Counted from the stretch's first letter, positions 45,344-54,974 are shown. The stretch: 64,000 nt of DNA from Prevotella aff. ruminicola Tc2-24 (GCF_900110895.1 NZ_FOIQ01000001.1:898472-962471); one strand, 5' to 3'. The notes: generated from the sequence alone by a model not told the origin. Program-made: numbers and translations.

Positions 45344-47455
45344 ATGGGAGGATTATTAGCATTTAGAGTCGGCAATTTCGACAATACTGCAGAAAGAGAA
45401 CAGTTCCGTTTTCTTTGTGAGAAGCTAAAGGCTCACTATGAGAATTCGAATGATTTCTGTGTGTTTGCTGGTAACTATAACATAGGATGTGAATTAGATG
45501 CTTTGTTTATAAAGAAGGACGCTATTATTGCTATCGAATTCAAAAACTATGGTGGAACTATTGTTGCCACAGAAAATGGTGAATGGAAATGCGACGGACA
45601 AATCATAAAAGGTGGTTCACGAAAGACAGTATTGCAACAAGCAAGAATAAATCACTCAATTGTCAAAAAAGAACTCAAAGCTTTAGGAGTGAATAGCAAG
45701 AACATAAAAGATGTACCGACTTTGGTGATATTTAATCAGCCCATTAAGCTGGAAAACCTGCTTTGTGCCACTACAAAATCTTGGCTTCATATAACTGACA
45801 ACGAACATTTTATAGAGAAACTGGACGATATTACTTGTCCCCATACAGATCTTGATCCTTTGGGTATTGTGAATCTTGCCGAATTGTTAAACCTCAACTC
45901 TTTCTATCTGGCTGAGTTCAGCAATGCCAATTATGATAAACCAAAAACATCTCCAGAACAACTATCTGTTTTTGAAGATATAAAAATATACGAAGGACAT
46001 TCTCACAATTCCATCAAACAAACAGAAATATCGCAAGATGACAAACAAGAGCATATAGATCTTCAAGAAGGAGATGTAGTCAATGAACAAGAAATACAAA
46101 CTGAAGAGAGCGCCGCCCTTAAAGGTTTTGTAAAACAGATACTATCTTCTGTCTTAAAACTCTCTGATGCTGTTGTTACAGTGTGGGAAGGCATTTCTTT
46201 ACAGTCGAAACTTGCAAAATATGGCATCACTATACATAATAAGTATTTGGTTAAGGTTGAGTCAACCGGGATAGGAACTCATTGCTCAAAACTCAGCAAA
46301 TTTATTAATCATGAAGTAAAAGCAATAAACCCTGATGTTATTTGTTGGCAAGATGGTGATACGATAGATGAGTTACAAAAGAATACCGAACGGTCTAAAA
46401 TCGTTTATGATAAAATGGATCATTCAGCCACAGATAATGGTTCCGTTAAGTTCCATAAATCTAAAACAATTATTCCGCACTGGCTTGATCTTGCTTTATT
46501 TAATAATCTCGGAGCCATCTATTCTCCAGAATACAAAAAATTTGAATATAATTTAGACACGGACTCTGAAGATATTAAAGTTTATTTAGGAACGTATTTC
46601 CCTCGAAGCTATGCGGAATCTTTTTGCATATTTGATGATTTGTTCAAATCTCATCAATATCTGGAAGTCCTGAAAAAAATGCCAGAAATTAACATTCTTG
46701 ACTTTGGATGTGGTACAGGTGGAGAGTTAATTGGGTTGGTGGTTACACTTTCAAAACATTTAGCAGATTATAAAACAATAAATATTATTGCAATCGATGG
46801 TAATCATGAGGCTCTTATTGTTTTGAAAGAATTGGTTGGAGTGTTGTCATCGAATGTGCGTCACAATATATCACTCTTATGTGTAGAGAAGACTATTCAA
46901 AGCAAAAATGATTTGCAAATTGCAGATGTGCCAGTTTGCCATTTTATTTTAAATAGCAAGATGGTTTGCGAACTTATATCGAGAAAGAAAATCGAAGGAA
47001 ACTGTTATTATACAATAGCCGATAGTTTATCGAGACTATTAGATGATGTCGGCATACTTTATATATTAGATGTAACGACGAAAGATGAACATTCAATGCT
47101 TTTCTATCCACAACTTATGACTCAAGGATTAAATGATTTCGTATCAAGTCACACAAAATATGCGACTCTCTTACCCTTGGCATGTGACAATTGGAAAGAT
47201 TGTAGGGATGCATGTTTTATGCAACAAACTTTCATTGTTAGCCACTCAAGAAGAAGTGGTGATGAGAGCAGAGTTTGTTATCGTATCATTTGCAAAAAGA
47301 CACTTAAAGACATTTTTATTCCCGATGACACCTTACTAAAAGGATGTTCTCATATAATTCATCCTCAGAAATATAAGCAAAATGACAATTCATCATTGTG
47401 TCCCAAAACTGCGAATGGAAATAGAGTAATTGATTCATATAACATAAAACTATAA
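45344..47455 (+). CDS. NERD-domain nuclease fused to a class I methyltransferase-like domain
   Basis: A 703-residue fusion. Residues about 12-135 match the NERD domain, a PD-(D/E)xK relative: GCELDALFIKKDAIIAIEFKNYGG supplies the Asp, Glu and Lys (ELD, EFK). The middle (200-290) is acidic and probably flexible. Residues about 447-620 begin INILDFGCGTGGELIGL, the SAM-binding loop of a Rossmann methyltransferase, followed by IIAIDGNHEAL for the acidic strand-2 motif. No NPPY-type DNA methylase motif is seen, so the target may be RNA, protein or a small molecule, or the domain may only bind nucleotide. The helicase gene starts 4 bases later. Confidence 0.8.
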   Translation: MGGLLAFRVGNFDNTAEREQFRFLCEKLKAHYENSNDFCVFAGNYNIGCELDALFIKKDAIIAIEFKNYGGTIVATENGEWKCDGQIIKGGSRKTVLQQARINHSIVKKELKALGVNSKNIKDVPTLVIFNQPIKLENLLCATTKSWLHITDNEHFIEKLDDITCPHTDLDPLGIVNLAELLNLNSFYLAEFSNANYDKPKTSPEQLSVFEDIKIYEGHSHNSIKQTEISQDDKQEHIDLQEGDVVNEQEIQTEESAALKGFVKQILSSVLKLSDAVVTVWEGISLQSKLAKYGITIHNKYLVKVESTGIGTHCSKLSKFINHEVKAINPDVICWQDGDTIDELQKNTERSKIVYDKMDHSATDNGSVKFHKSKTIIPHWLDLALFNNLGAIYSPEYKKFEYNLDTDSEDIKVYLGTYFPRSYAESFCIFDDLFKSHQYLEVLKKMPEINILDFGCGTGGELIGLVVTLSKHLADYKTINIIAIDGNHEALIVLKELVGVLSSNVRHNISLLCVEKTIQSKNDLQIADVPVCHFILNSKMVCELISRKKIEGNCYYTIADSLSRLLDDVGILYILDVTTKDEHSMLFYPQLMTQGLNDFVSSHTKYATLLPLACDNWKDCRDACFMQQTFIVSHSRRSGDESRVCYRIICKKTLKDIFIPDDTLLKGCSHIIHPQKYKQNDNSSLCPKTANGNRVIDSYNIKL

Positions 47456-47459
47456 TATT

Positions 47460-48527
47460 ATGCCAAGAAGAAGTTTTTACGTAAAAGACTCGGAACTTGA
47501 TGATTATCAGGTAAAAGTTATTAACAGAAGGACTGATAAGTCTTTCATCGTCAAGGGATGTGCTGGCAGCGGAAAGTCAATTCTGGCTTTGTGGAAAGCT
47601 AAGCAGATTCAAGACGAAAATAGAGGGACATATATGTATGTTGTTTTTACAAAAGCTCTACGACAATACATGAATGATGGAATCCAACAAATTGGGCTTT
47701 CAGAGAGAAACGTGGTGAATTTTGATGCCTGTTTTTCATGGCTTAAAGATGATTTAGGAAAGTGGGAACGGGGATCATGGAAAAAAGGCACATACGACTA
47801 TATTATTGTAGATGAAGCGCAAGATTTCTCGAAAGAGGATATTGAATTATGTAAATCAAAAGCAAAAAAAGCATTATTGCTATATGGGGACTCTGCACAG
47901 CAGTTATACAGCTTTATTCAGGACAAACAAACAGTTTCTATGGAAAAAATACGTGATATCACAGGTTTCCCAATGGAACAGTTGGTTTTTAATCATCGAA
48001 TGCCAAAAAAAATTGCTAGAGTTGCGCAGTATCTAAACTCCGAGGATGATGATTTAGAAGGTCGTTGTACTGAAGAAGGAACAGATAAACCGAAAATTCT
48101 CGAATATCCCACACTGGAAAAACAATATGATGCCATCATTGATCTCATTAAAAATAAGCACATGGAAGATGTGGGTATTCTATTTAGGCAAAACGACGAA
48201 GTTGAGGAGGCATATAGCTATTTTCAAGAGCATGGCATGAATGTCGAAGCGAAATATGGAAGATTCATGGACTTAGACTTTAATTCGGACAATCCCAAGT
48301 TGATGACATATCACAGTTCGAAAGGACTCCAGTTTGAAAATGTCTTTTTACCAGATTGCTCGGTTGAAGATGAGGAAAACAGAAATCCTCTATACGTAGC
48401 CGTTACTCGTACTTATCGCTCCTTATTTATATTATATTCCGGAAATCTATCAAGTTTATTCGATGATGTGCCAGAAGACTTGTATGATACCTCTCTTGCT
48501 TCAGCCGGTCCTAAACTTAAACTTTAA
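47460..48527 (+). CDS. Minimal SF1 UvrD-like helicase/ATPase (DUF2075-like)
   Basis: A 355-residue superfamily 1 motor. It has Walker A GCAGSGKS with Lys39, Walker B YIIVDEAQDF near 115, motif III GDSAQQLYSF near 140, NHRMPKK (motif IV region), TYHSSKGLQFENV (motif V) and YVAVTRTYRSLF (motif VI) near 310. It lacks the large 1B and 2B insertions of UvrD and Rep, so it is half their size. Tight coupling to a NERD nuclease suggests that the two work on DNA or RNA together. Confidence 0.85.
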   Translation: MPRRSFYVKDSELDDYQVKVINRRTDKSFIVKGCAGSGKSILALWKAKQIQDENRGTYMYVVFTKALRQYMNDGIQQIGLSERNVVNFDACFSWLKDDLGKWERGSWKKGTYDYIIVDEAQDFSKEDIELCKSKAKKALLLYGDSAQQLYSFIQDKQTVSMEKIRDITGFPMEQLVFNHRMPKKIARVAQYLNSEDDDLEGRCTEEGTDKPKILEYPTLEKQYDAIIDLIKNKHMEDVGILFRQNDEVEEAYSYFQEHGMNVEAKYGRFMDLDFNSDNPKLMTYHSSKGLQFENVFLPDCSVEDEENRNPLYVAVTRTYRSLFILYSGNLSSLFDDVPEDLYDTSLASAGPKLKL

Positions 48528-48539
48528 ATTATTCTCATC

Positions 48540-50987
48540 ATGAAATTATATATTCCAACATGCACGTTGAATTTCAACAATATATTTTCAACCGAATCAA
48601 TTTCTCCTAAAGCGTTCTATCAAAGAAGGGAATTCGGCAATAAACGATTTTATCCTGTCGAAGCCAACAGCCTCGATGGTGTAGTTCTTCTCTACTCTAA
48701 ATATCCTCGATATGATGTGGAGGATTCAGAATTGGAGAACTATCCGATGGTTATTGAAATAGAAAGCGATGATTATCCTTCTGGAATTATCAAGAAACAG
48801 GTTTCACATTCTGGAGTAGAAGTATATGTTTCTGCTTCTACAATATATCTGAATCCTTTTCATACAAAAATTTACTTCGACAGTTATGCGGAACGACAAG
48901 GCGTATTAACAAAAGCGGCTCAAAGTTTGGAAAACAAGTTTGAGAAACTCTATGGCGCTAACCTTGTTGTCAAACCGCAAACGAAGAAAGGGTTCTTTGA
49001 CAACGTCAAAGACCTCTTTTCCAAGAATGACAGCGATGAGTTCGAATGGGATTCTTCTTATTTGCCAACAGAGATAGACGCAGACATATCAAATATAGAA
49101 CAAGACAGGAAGATAGACCGTATTAGAGGATTTGTCTATTGCTATCTGATTGGGGCAAATATGACAGTTAGTTCAGATGTTGCAGAATTGAAGTCACTGG
49201 CCAGAAGAATGCGTAATACACTTTCTGCTATCGTGAATTCACCAACCCACACTCCTTCTGAGTTACAAGATGAATCTCTGACAAAAGACATCAAGGAGTT
49301 TAATCGCATCTATTCTTCCATTGATGAAGATGCACTATATAATGCCAATATCATAGATATGCGGCTTAGTAGAAACCCCTTGAAATTGGAGAAACAAGAC
49401 GTTATTGCATTGTTGGAATCACTTGACATCTATACGGAATTCTGCTCAAAACTGCATTTGAGAAGAGTATACGATGCCAACGACTTGTGGAAGTGTGTGG
49501 AGTTTTATTCTCCTGAATCATATAATACTGCCGTAGATACCTTGAATTCTGTTGTAAGGAAGATAGAACTTAGAAGCATTTCCAAAGGCCAGAAGAACGA
49601 AGTCAAAGAACTTGTTCGAATTGGCAATGATGGCAGCGTTAATGTGCTCGACAAAACGGTTAAGCCCGAATTCTATGATAGTTTACTTAATTCCCAAATA
49701 GGAAATGAGTATGAAGCTGTCAAGAACGAAAATGGGATTGACGAGCCCTTGGCAATTGCCTACAATGGAGGTAAAATCCTCCAACGGATATTAGGAGATA
49801 AATGGAATGAATCTAAATGGGCTAATTATATTAATGCCCTGTTGAGCCATCTGCAGGAGAGTTCCGCTTTTGACTTGTATTCTATAGACAATGATGTATT
49901 AAACTCTTTTGCGGCGTTCTGCCAAAAAGGTGACAATATAGATCGACTGTCTGAATATCTCGTACAATGCGGATTTAACAACTACCGTCTAGCATTCGGC
50001 TTGTATGGTGCAACACGTGGTTTCGCTTCTTTGCCAAAAACGTTTACTTCTACACTAATAAACGGAGATAGAGACTATTATAAGAGTTTTGTTCTGAATG
50101 TTTATCAACAGTTGTTTGGTGTTAGTATCTCAAATGCGGAATTCCCAACACAATCTAATTCTTTCGAAATTCGTGAAAGCAGCATTGGGACAACTATCAT
50201 GGGAAATATTAGCAAGATAGAGACAAAGCCATCGAAACAAACTCAGGTTATTAGTGCTGTGAGTCAAGCACTTGAACTAGAGGATGCTGTGCAAAGTCCC
50301 AAGGCTTTTATGTACATTTTTGATAGTTTCCCAAACATTAAAAGAACAAAAGCATATAAGGCTTTAGAGAGTGCAGATTTTGAGCATGATACTACTCAAT
50401 ATACCCCAGAAGAGTTTCGTTCAAAAATTTACAGAATTATAGGGAAAGAAGCACTTAAAGGGCAAAAGGAAAAAGTAGATGCTGCAATAGAGTTAGAAGC
50501 AAAGCGACAGGACCCTAAGGCATTCCTTTACATTTTGGATAATTTCTTAAAACCGTCAGATTTGGCATATAAACGAATTGCCAAACTTGTTGACTCAAAC
50601 TCCTCAGTGATAGGAGTAGCTTCATCTTCAACAAATGATACTGCAATACAACCGACTTCGAGACCTATCCTAACTGATGACAGATGGATTCCCGTATGCG
50701 CAAATATGATAATTGACGATAAAGCGAAGAAACGTTTCATTGTTGATATGGAATGGTTTGTGGATAATCACAATGAATGGTATGAAGACCAAAAGAAAGG
50801 GAAACAAAGGGGTATTTATGCTGGTTACGACAAATCAAACGAGAAAGTTATCGAAAGACTGAGAAAATACTTGGAAAACAAGTTACATCCAACAAACGAC
50901 AAAATAATGTGGCTTGCTGATATTTATAGGAATATACCTATTGAGAAAATCGTAAGTTATTTACAGAGCATTTATGTCAGCAGATAA
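48540..50987 (+). CDS. Large hypothetical protein (815 aa) of candidate defence operon
   Basis: I do not recognise this 815-residue protein. It has no signal peptide or membrane helix. The first 150 residues look beta-rich; from about 190 it is mostly helical. A motif occurs twice: AVQSPKAFMYIFDSF near 583-597 and RQDPKAFLYILDNF near 656-669, which suggests a duplicated helical unit. It lies 12 bases after the helicase gene and overlaps the DUF1848 gene by 14 bases, so it is firmly part of the operon. A scaffold or sensor role is a guess. Confidence 0.7.
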   Translation: MKLYIPTCTLNFNNIFSTESISPKAFYQRREFGNKRFYPVEANSLDGVVLLYSKYPRYDVEDSELENYPMVIEIESDDYPSGIIKKQVSHSGVEVYVSASTIYLNPFHTKIYFDSYAERQGVLTKAAQSLENKFEKLYGANLVVKPQTKKGFFDNVKDLFSKNDSDEFEWDSSYLPTEIDADISNIEQDRKIDRIRGFVYCYLIGANMTVSSDVAELKSLARRMRNTLSAIVNSPTHTPSELQDESLTKDIKEFNRIYSSIDEDALYNANIIDMRLSRNPLKLEKQDVIALLESLDIYTEFCSKLHLRRVYDANDLWKCVEFYSPESYNTAVDTLNSVVRKIELRSISKGQKNEVKELVRIGNDGSVNVLDKTVKPEFYDSLLNSQIGNEYEAVKNENGIDEPLAIAYNGGKILQRILGDKWNESKWANYINALLSHLQESSAFDLYSIDNDVLNSFAAFCQKGDNIDRLSEYLVQCGFNNYRLAFGLYGATRGFASLPKTFTSTLINGDRDYYKSFVLNVYQQLFGVSISNAEFPTQSNSFEIRESSIGTTIMGNISKIETKPSKQTQVISAVSQALELEDAVQSPKAFMYIFDSFPNIKRTKAYKALESADFEHDTTQYTPEEFRSKIYRIIGKEALKGQKEKVDAAIELEAKRQDPKAFLYILDNFLKPSDLAYKRIAKLVDSNSSVIGVASSSTNDTAIQPTSRPILTDDRWIPVCANMIIDDKAKKRFIVDMEWFVDNHNEWYEDQKKGKQRGIYAGYDKSNEKVIERLRKYLENKLHPTNDKIMWLADIYRNIPIEKIVSYLQSIYVSR

Positions 50988-52017
50988 AACGTATATTACA
51001 ACTGATAATGGCAGACAGGTAGAAGCTACAGCACCTGTTATTATATCTGCCAGCCGTTCTACAGATATACCAGCCTTTTATGCCAAGTGGTTCTTTAATC
51101 GCTTGGCAAAAGGCTATTGTGTATGGTACAATCCCTTCAACCAACAGCCAATGTATGTGTCGTTCAAGAATTGCAAAGTTATTGTGTTCTGGACAAAGAA
51201 TCCTGCTCCTATCATCCCTTATCTGCCAGAACTTGACAAGAGAGGAATACACTACTATTTTCAGGTTACGCTGAATGACTATGAACAAGAAGGATTTGAA
51301 CCTAATGTACCATCTGTAAAGTCGCGACTAAATACTTTTATTCAGTTATCAGAATTAATTGGAAAAGAACGCGTAATTTGGCGCTTCGACCCATTGATTG
51401 TAACACCGCAACTAACTACACAGATGATGTTGTCTAGAATAAGAGGATTACACAACTGCCTGAAAGATTATACAGAGAAACTTGTATTCAGTTTCGTTGA
51501 CGTGAAAGCCTATCGAAAAGTACAGGCTAATCTTGTAAAAGAAACTTCCTTCTTTACCAAGGACGATGTAGAACAGGCTGAGATGACATACGAACAGCGG
51601 ATGGAGATTGTCAGAGGATTAGTGGCAATGCGAGATATGTATCCCAAGCGAATTCAATTGGCAACATGTGCTGAGGACATAGACCTGGAACGATACGGAA
51701 TAGAGCATAATCGTTGTATAGATGGCGAATTAATGAAACGTGTCTTTGCTGACGATGAAGAACTAGTCTATTACCTTCACACAGGCAAGTTGCCTGAGCG
51801 AGATATGTTTGGCGAGATACCGCCACTGCCACAGAAAACAAAAGACCTAAAGGATAAAGGACAGAGGAAAATATGTGGTTGTATGATTAGCAAAGACATT
51901 GGCATGTACAACACCTGTCGGCATTTCTGTGTTTATTGCTATGCCAATACTAGTAAAGAGGCGGTACTGAAGAATAAAGACAAACATAACGATGAAAGCG
52001 AAAGTATCATTGGATAG
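50974..52017 (+). CDS. DUF1848 family protein with C-terminal Fe-S-type cysteine cluster
   Basis: A 347-residue DUF1848 protein. It starts with the family opening IISASRSTDIPAFYAKWFFNRL near 23-44. It has a VFWTKNPAPIIPYL segment near 72-85, WRFDPL near 133-138, and ends with the cysteine cluster ICGCMISKDIG then CRHFCVYCYAN, typical for an iron-sulfur cluster. The family is compared with radical SAM and spore-photoproduct-lyase-like enzymes, but its reaction is unknown. Its start overlaps the 815-residue gene by 14 bases. Confidence 0.82.
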   Translation: MSADKTYITTDNGRQVEATAPVIISASRSTDIPAFYAKWFFNRLAKGYCVWYNPFNQQPMYVSFKNCKVIVFWTKNPAPIIPYLPELDKRGIHYYFQVTLNDYEQEGFEPNVPSVKSRLNTFIQLSELIGKERVIWRFDPLIVTPQLTTQMMLSRIRGLHNCLKDYTEKLVFSFVDVKAYRKVQANLVKETSFFTKDDVEQAEMTYEQRMEIVRGLVAMRDMYPKRIQLATCAEDIDLERYGIEHNRCIDGELMKRVFADDEELVYYLHTGKLPERDMFGEIPPLPQKTKDLKDKGQRKICGCMISKDIGMYNTCRHFCVYCYANTSKEAVLKNKDKHNDESESIIG

Positions 52018-52065
52018 AATTGTTTCTGATCTTTAATAACAGGCAATTAACGGGGGAATAGCAGC

Positions 52066-53358
52066 ATGTCACTTTTTGATTATGATATTTTAAATGGCAA
52101 ATGTAGTAAGTATGAAACTAATCATTTGCACATGTATGTAGATGATGATATAGATTTAGGTAACTTGGCCAACATGTCATTATCATCATACGCTACATTC
52201 GTGCATGAATATATTCATTATATTCAGCACATCACAAGTCTATATGGCATAAGAATGAGTGACATGTATAATAGGGTGTTTTCAAGATACCGTGATTATA
52301 TACGTAATAATGAAGTAATAGATATTCCATTGAGGTTATGGGATACAGACGAGGATATTCATCAATTTGTTATCCATTTCAACAAAATTGAAGGCGATAA
52401 GACAACAGGGTTCAATATTTCCGACATAGAGATTGATAAAAAAGAAATCTCTATTGCAGAGAAAGAGAAAACTGCTGTGTGGATTGGTTGTTATGATTTT
52501 GATAATGATAAAGCAGATGAGCATGGGTTCCTATTTGGACATCGTTGCGTAGTTGAGGGAATGGCTCATGCTATCCAGTCGATTATTAATAATGAGATAA
52601 AACACAATATAATACCCTATCATGCAGTTGAACTCATTATAGGGAAAATCATACCTGATATTGTACAGGATAAGAAGAAAGTAGCGTCTATTTGTTTGTG
52701 TGCTTTGCTTTGGGATAATCCTGGTATAGGATTTTTCCAGGTATTAGAATTGATTAAGTCACACCCCAATTGGGATGGAAAAGAATTATATAAATCAATA
52801 GTTCAAGATTATGCGGTTTCTTATAATGGGCAGGAAATGCCCTTTTATAGACTGCTGCAACGATTCTCTAATGATCTTAAAGAAAGCTTTAAGGCTTTAT
52901 TAGGAAGAGATTTAGAATACTACTCTCTTGTGATTGACAATTGTATTATAGATTGTGGTAAATGTCATCACAGGCTTATCGATTTCCTGTATGATTATGA
53001 CATTTGTAACAGAGAGTCCTTTAGGGAACAAATACTTAATCACTATGGATATCCTTTTATCGATGGAAGGAATCAGAGTGAGCTTCCTCGTAAGACTGAA
53101 AATGGAACTCAATCAGCATACAAAGAAACAGCTATTTTGTATGGAATAGAACTAATTATGGCAAGACTATTAAGGGCAGATAACAAGAAAGAATGTAAGC
53201 GTTATCCGATTTGCTCATCAACGATGTTTATGGAAGGAGCAAAATGTGATGCTACAGAAGAATGCCTCTCTTCTCAATGGAAGAAAAAAGAGTCATGCGT
53301 TTTTACCGAGGCACTAAAATATTTTTGGATAAAAGACAAAGAATATGTGGATACATAG
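52066..53358 (+). CDS. Hypothetical protein with HExxH zinc-peptidase motif
   Basis: A 430-residue soluble protein not assigned to a family. FVHEYIHYIQH near 44-54 contains HEYIH, the HExxH signature of zinc metallopeptidases. A possible third ligand could lie in the RCVVEGMAHAIQ segment near 160-171, where Glu and His follow in a helix. A cysteine-containing stretch near the C-terminus (CSSTMFMEGAKCDATEEC) could bind metal. It starts 48 bases after the DUF1848 gene and is the last gene of the unit. It may be a protease effector, or the motif may be structural. Confidence 0.65.
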   Translation: MSLFDYDILNGKCSKYETNHLHMYVDDDIDLGNLANMSLSSYATFVHEYIHYIQHITSLYGIRMSDMYNRVFSRYRDYIRNNEVIDIPLRLWDTDEDIHQFVIHFNKIEGDKTTGFNISDIEIDKKEISIAEKEKTAVWIGCYDFDNDKADEHGFLFGHRCVVEGMAHAIQSIINNEIKHNIIPYHAVELIIGKIIPDIVQDKKKVASICLCALLWDNPGIGFFQVLELIKSHPNWDGKELYKSIVQDYAVSYNGQEMPFYRLLQRFSNDLKESFKALLGRDLEYYSLVIDNCIIDCGKCHHRLIDFLYDYDICNRESFREQILNHYGYPFIDGRNQSELPRKTENGTQSAYKETAILYGIELIMARLLRADNKKECKRYPICSSTMFMEGAKCDATEECLSSQWKKKESCVFTEALKYFWIKDKEYVDT

Positions 53359-53528
53359 AGAAATACTCCCCAAGGTGTAGGCATACTATCGTCAGCTTCT
53401 AAGTTTACTCATGAGTATGCCAAAAGTATGGAAAGAAGCAGGATAGAAGGAGCATGGAAGCTGGCTAAAGGTTGGCTAAGAGATGGAAGATGTATGATGT
53501 AAGACGTAAGATGTGATAATAACAAACG

Positions 53529-53549
53529 GAATAAAAACGTTTTAACAAT
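53529..53549 (+). promoter_or_regulatory. Conserved leader motif before the RhuM gene
   Basis: GAATAAAAACGTTTTAACAAT, directly before the ATG at 53550, matches the leader of the AlbA_2 gene. The gap 53359-53528 holds nothing else apart from a GATGTA/GTAAGA-type imperfect repeat. Confidence 0.45.
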
Positions 53550-54572
53550 ATGGACAAAGAGAACAAACTGATACTCTATAAAGATGAGGAAGGCAAGGTG
53601 AGTGTGAATACGCGCTTTGCTGATGAGGATGTGTGGCTGACACAGGAGCAGCTGGCAACGATATACCAGACGACTCAGGAGAATGTTTCCATGCATATCA
53701 CCAACATCTACACAGACAATGAACTCGACAAGGAGGGAACTTATAAGAAATTCTTATTAGTTCGCCAAGAAGGAAAACGGCAAGTGCGTCGAAATATCGA
53801 CCATTACAATCTCGACGTAATCATCGCCTTGGGATATCGTGTACAATCGCCTATAGCAGTGAGATTTCGCAGATGGGCAACACTGCGACTGCATGAGTAT
53901 ATTCAGAAGGGATTCACGATGGACGATGAACGACTGAAGCAGGGAGGAAACCGCTATTTCCGTGAACTGCTGCAGCGTATACGTGACATCCGAAGCAGCG
54001 AGCGGAACTTCTATCAGCAGGTGACGGACATCTATGCCACATCGACAGACTATGATCCACGTGCCAAAATGACCAAGCTGTTTTTCGCCACCGTTCAGAA
54101 CAAGATGCACTATGCCGTGCATGAACATACGGCAGCAGAGTTGATCTATGAACGGGTGGATAACGAGAAACCCTTTGTTGGGATGACGAACTTCAAAGGC
54201 AACTACGTGACACGCGATGACGTAAAGGTTGCTAAGAACTATCTGACGGAGTTGGAATTGCAGCGACTGAACTTGCTGACTTCACAATTCCTCGACTACG
54301 CAGAATTTCAGGCATTGGAGCAGAACCCCATGACAATGGCAGACTGGATTGCTGCATTGGATGACCAGATATTGCGACTGAGGAAGAATATTCTGGAAGG
54401 GAGTGGTACCGTATCACACCAAGAGGCCATTGAGAAGGCTGAACGGGAGTTTGAAATCTATCGTGAACGTGAGATGCGACTACTAGAGAGTGACTTCGAT
54501 AGGGCCGTGAAGCGGCTAAAGAATCTAAATGAAGAAAGCAATTTGGATGAAGAAGACACTGATAACAAGTAA
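53550..54572 (+). CDS. rhuM: RhuM family protein
   Basis: A 340-residue protein of the RhuM (virulence protein/DNA-binding) family. The N-terminal HTH-like part has DEDVWLTQEQLATIYQTTQENVSMHI near 25-50. It then has QEGKRQVRRNIDHYNLDVIIALGYRVQSPIAVRFRRWATLRLHEYI near 72-117, which is the hallmark of the family, and a helical C-terminus with a charged coil. RhuM proteins often sit in islands and defence regions; their activity is not known. An XRE gene follows after 11 bases. Confidence 0.9.
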   Translation: MDKENKLILYKDEEGKVSVNTRFADEDVWLTQEQLATIYQTTQENVSMHITNIYTDNELDKEGTYKKFLLVRQEGKRQVRRNIDHYNLDVIIALGYRVQSPIAVRFRRWATLRLHEYIQKGFTMDDERLKQGGNRYFRELLQRIRDIRSSERNFYQQVTDIYATSTDYDPRAKMTKLFFATVQNKMHYAVHEHTAAELIYERVDNEKPFVGMTNFKGNYVTRDDVKVAKNYLTELELQRLNLLTSQFLDYAEFQALEQNPMTMADWIAALDDQILRLRKNILEGSGTVSHQEAIEKAEREFEIYREREMRLLESDFDRAVKRLKNLNEESNLDEEDTDNK

Positions 54573-54583
54573 ATACTTAACAC

Positions 54584-54874
54584 ATGATATTTGGAAGAAA
54601 GATAAAAGAGCTCCGGGAAGAGCGTGGGCTGGTGCAGCGACAACTGTCGGCAGCACTGGAGATTGACACGCCCATGTATAGTAAAATTGAACGCGGAGAG
54701 CGGAAGGCGAAGCGGAGCCAGATACCTATTATGGCCCAAATGTTTGAAATAGACGAGAAGGAACTGCTGACAATCTGGCTGGCAGACAAGGTGCTGGATA
54801 CGGTAGAGGGCGAAGAGGATGTGAGTCACGATGCATTGGTCTATGCCCAAAAAGAAATGAAGGCAGAAGTGTGA
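54584..54874 (+). CDS. XRE-family helix-turn-helix regulator
   Basis: A 96-residue protein. An HTH at residues about 5-60 (GRKIKELREERGLVQRQLSAALEIDTPMYSKIERGERKAKRSQI) is followed by a short helical tail. It is close to the Xre repressors that accompany RhuM and toxin-antitoxin pairs, and is probably co-transcribed with rhuM. Confidence 0.85.
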   Translation: MIFGRKIKELREERGLVQRQLSAALEIDTPMYSKIERGERKAKRSQIPIMAQMFEIDEKELLTIWLADKVLDTVEGEEDVSHDALVYAQKEMKAEV

Positions 54875-54913
54875 GTCGTTCGCTGATAAAGAGACATATC
54901 CATGGATTATAAA

Positions 54914-54944
54914 GCCCCAGCGCGTCATCACGACGAACTGGGGC
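54914..54944. terminator. Stem-loop between convergent rhuM-xre and mobilization genes
   Basis: GCCCCAG / CTGGGGC with a 17-nt loop. On the minus strand it is followed by TTTATAAT, so it mainly suits the mobilization operon; the T run is short. Confidence 0.5.
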
Positions 54945-54974
54945 AAACGATATATGGTCAAAGCAAATACTTTT

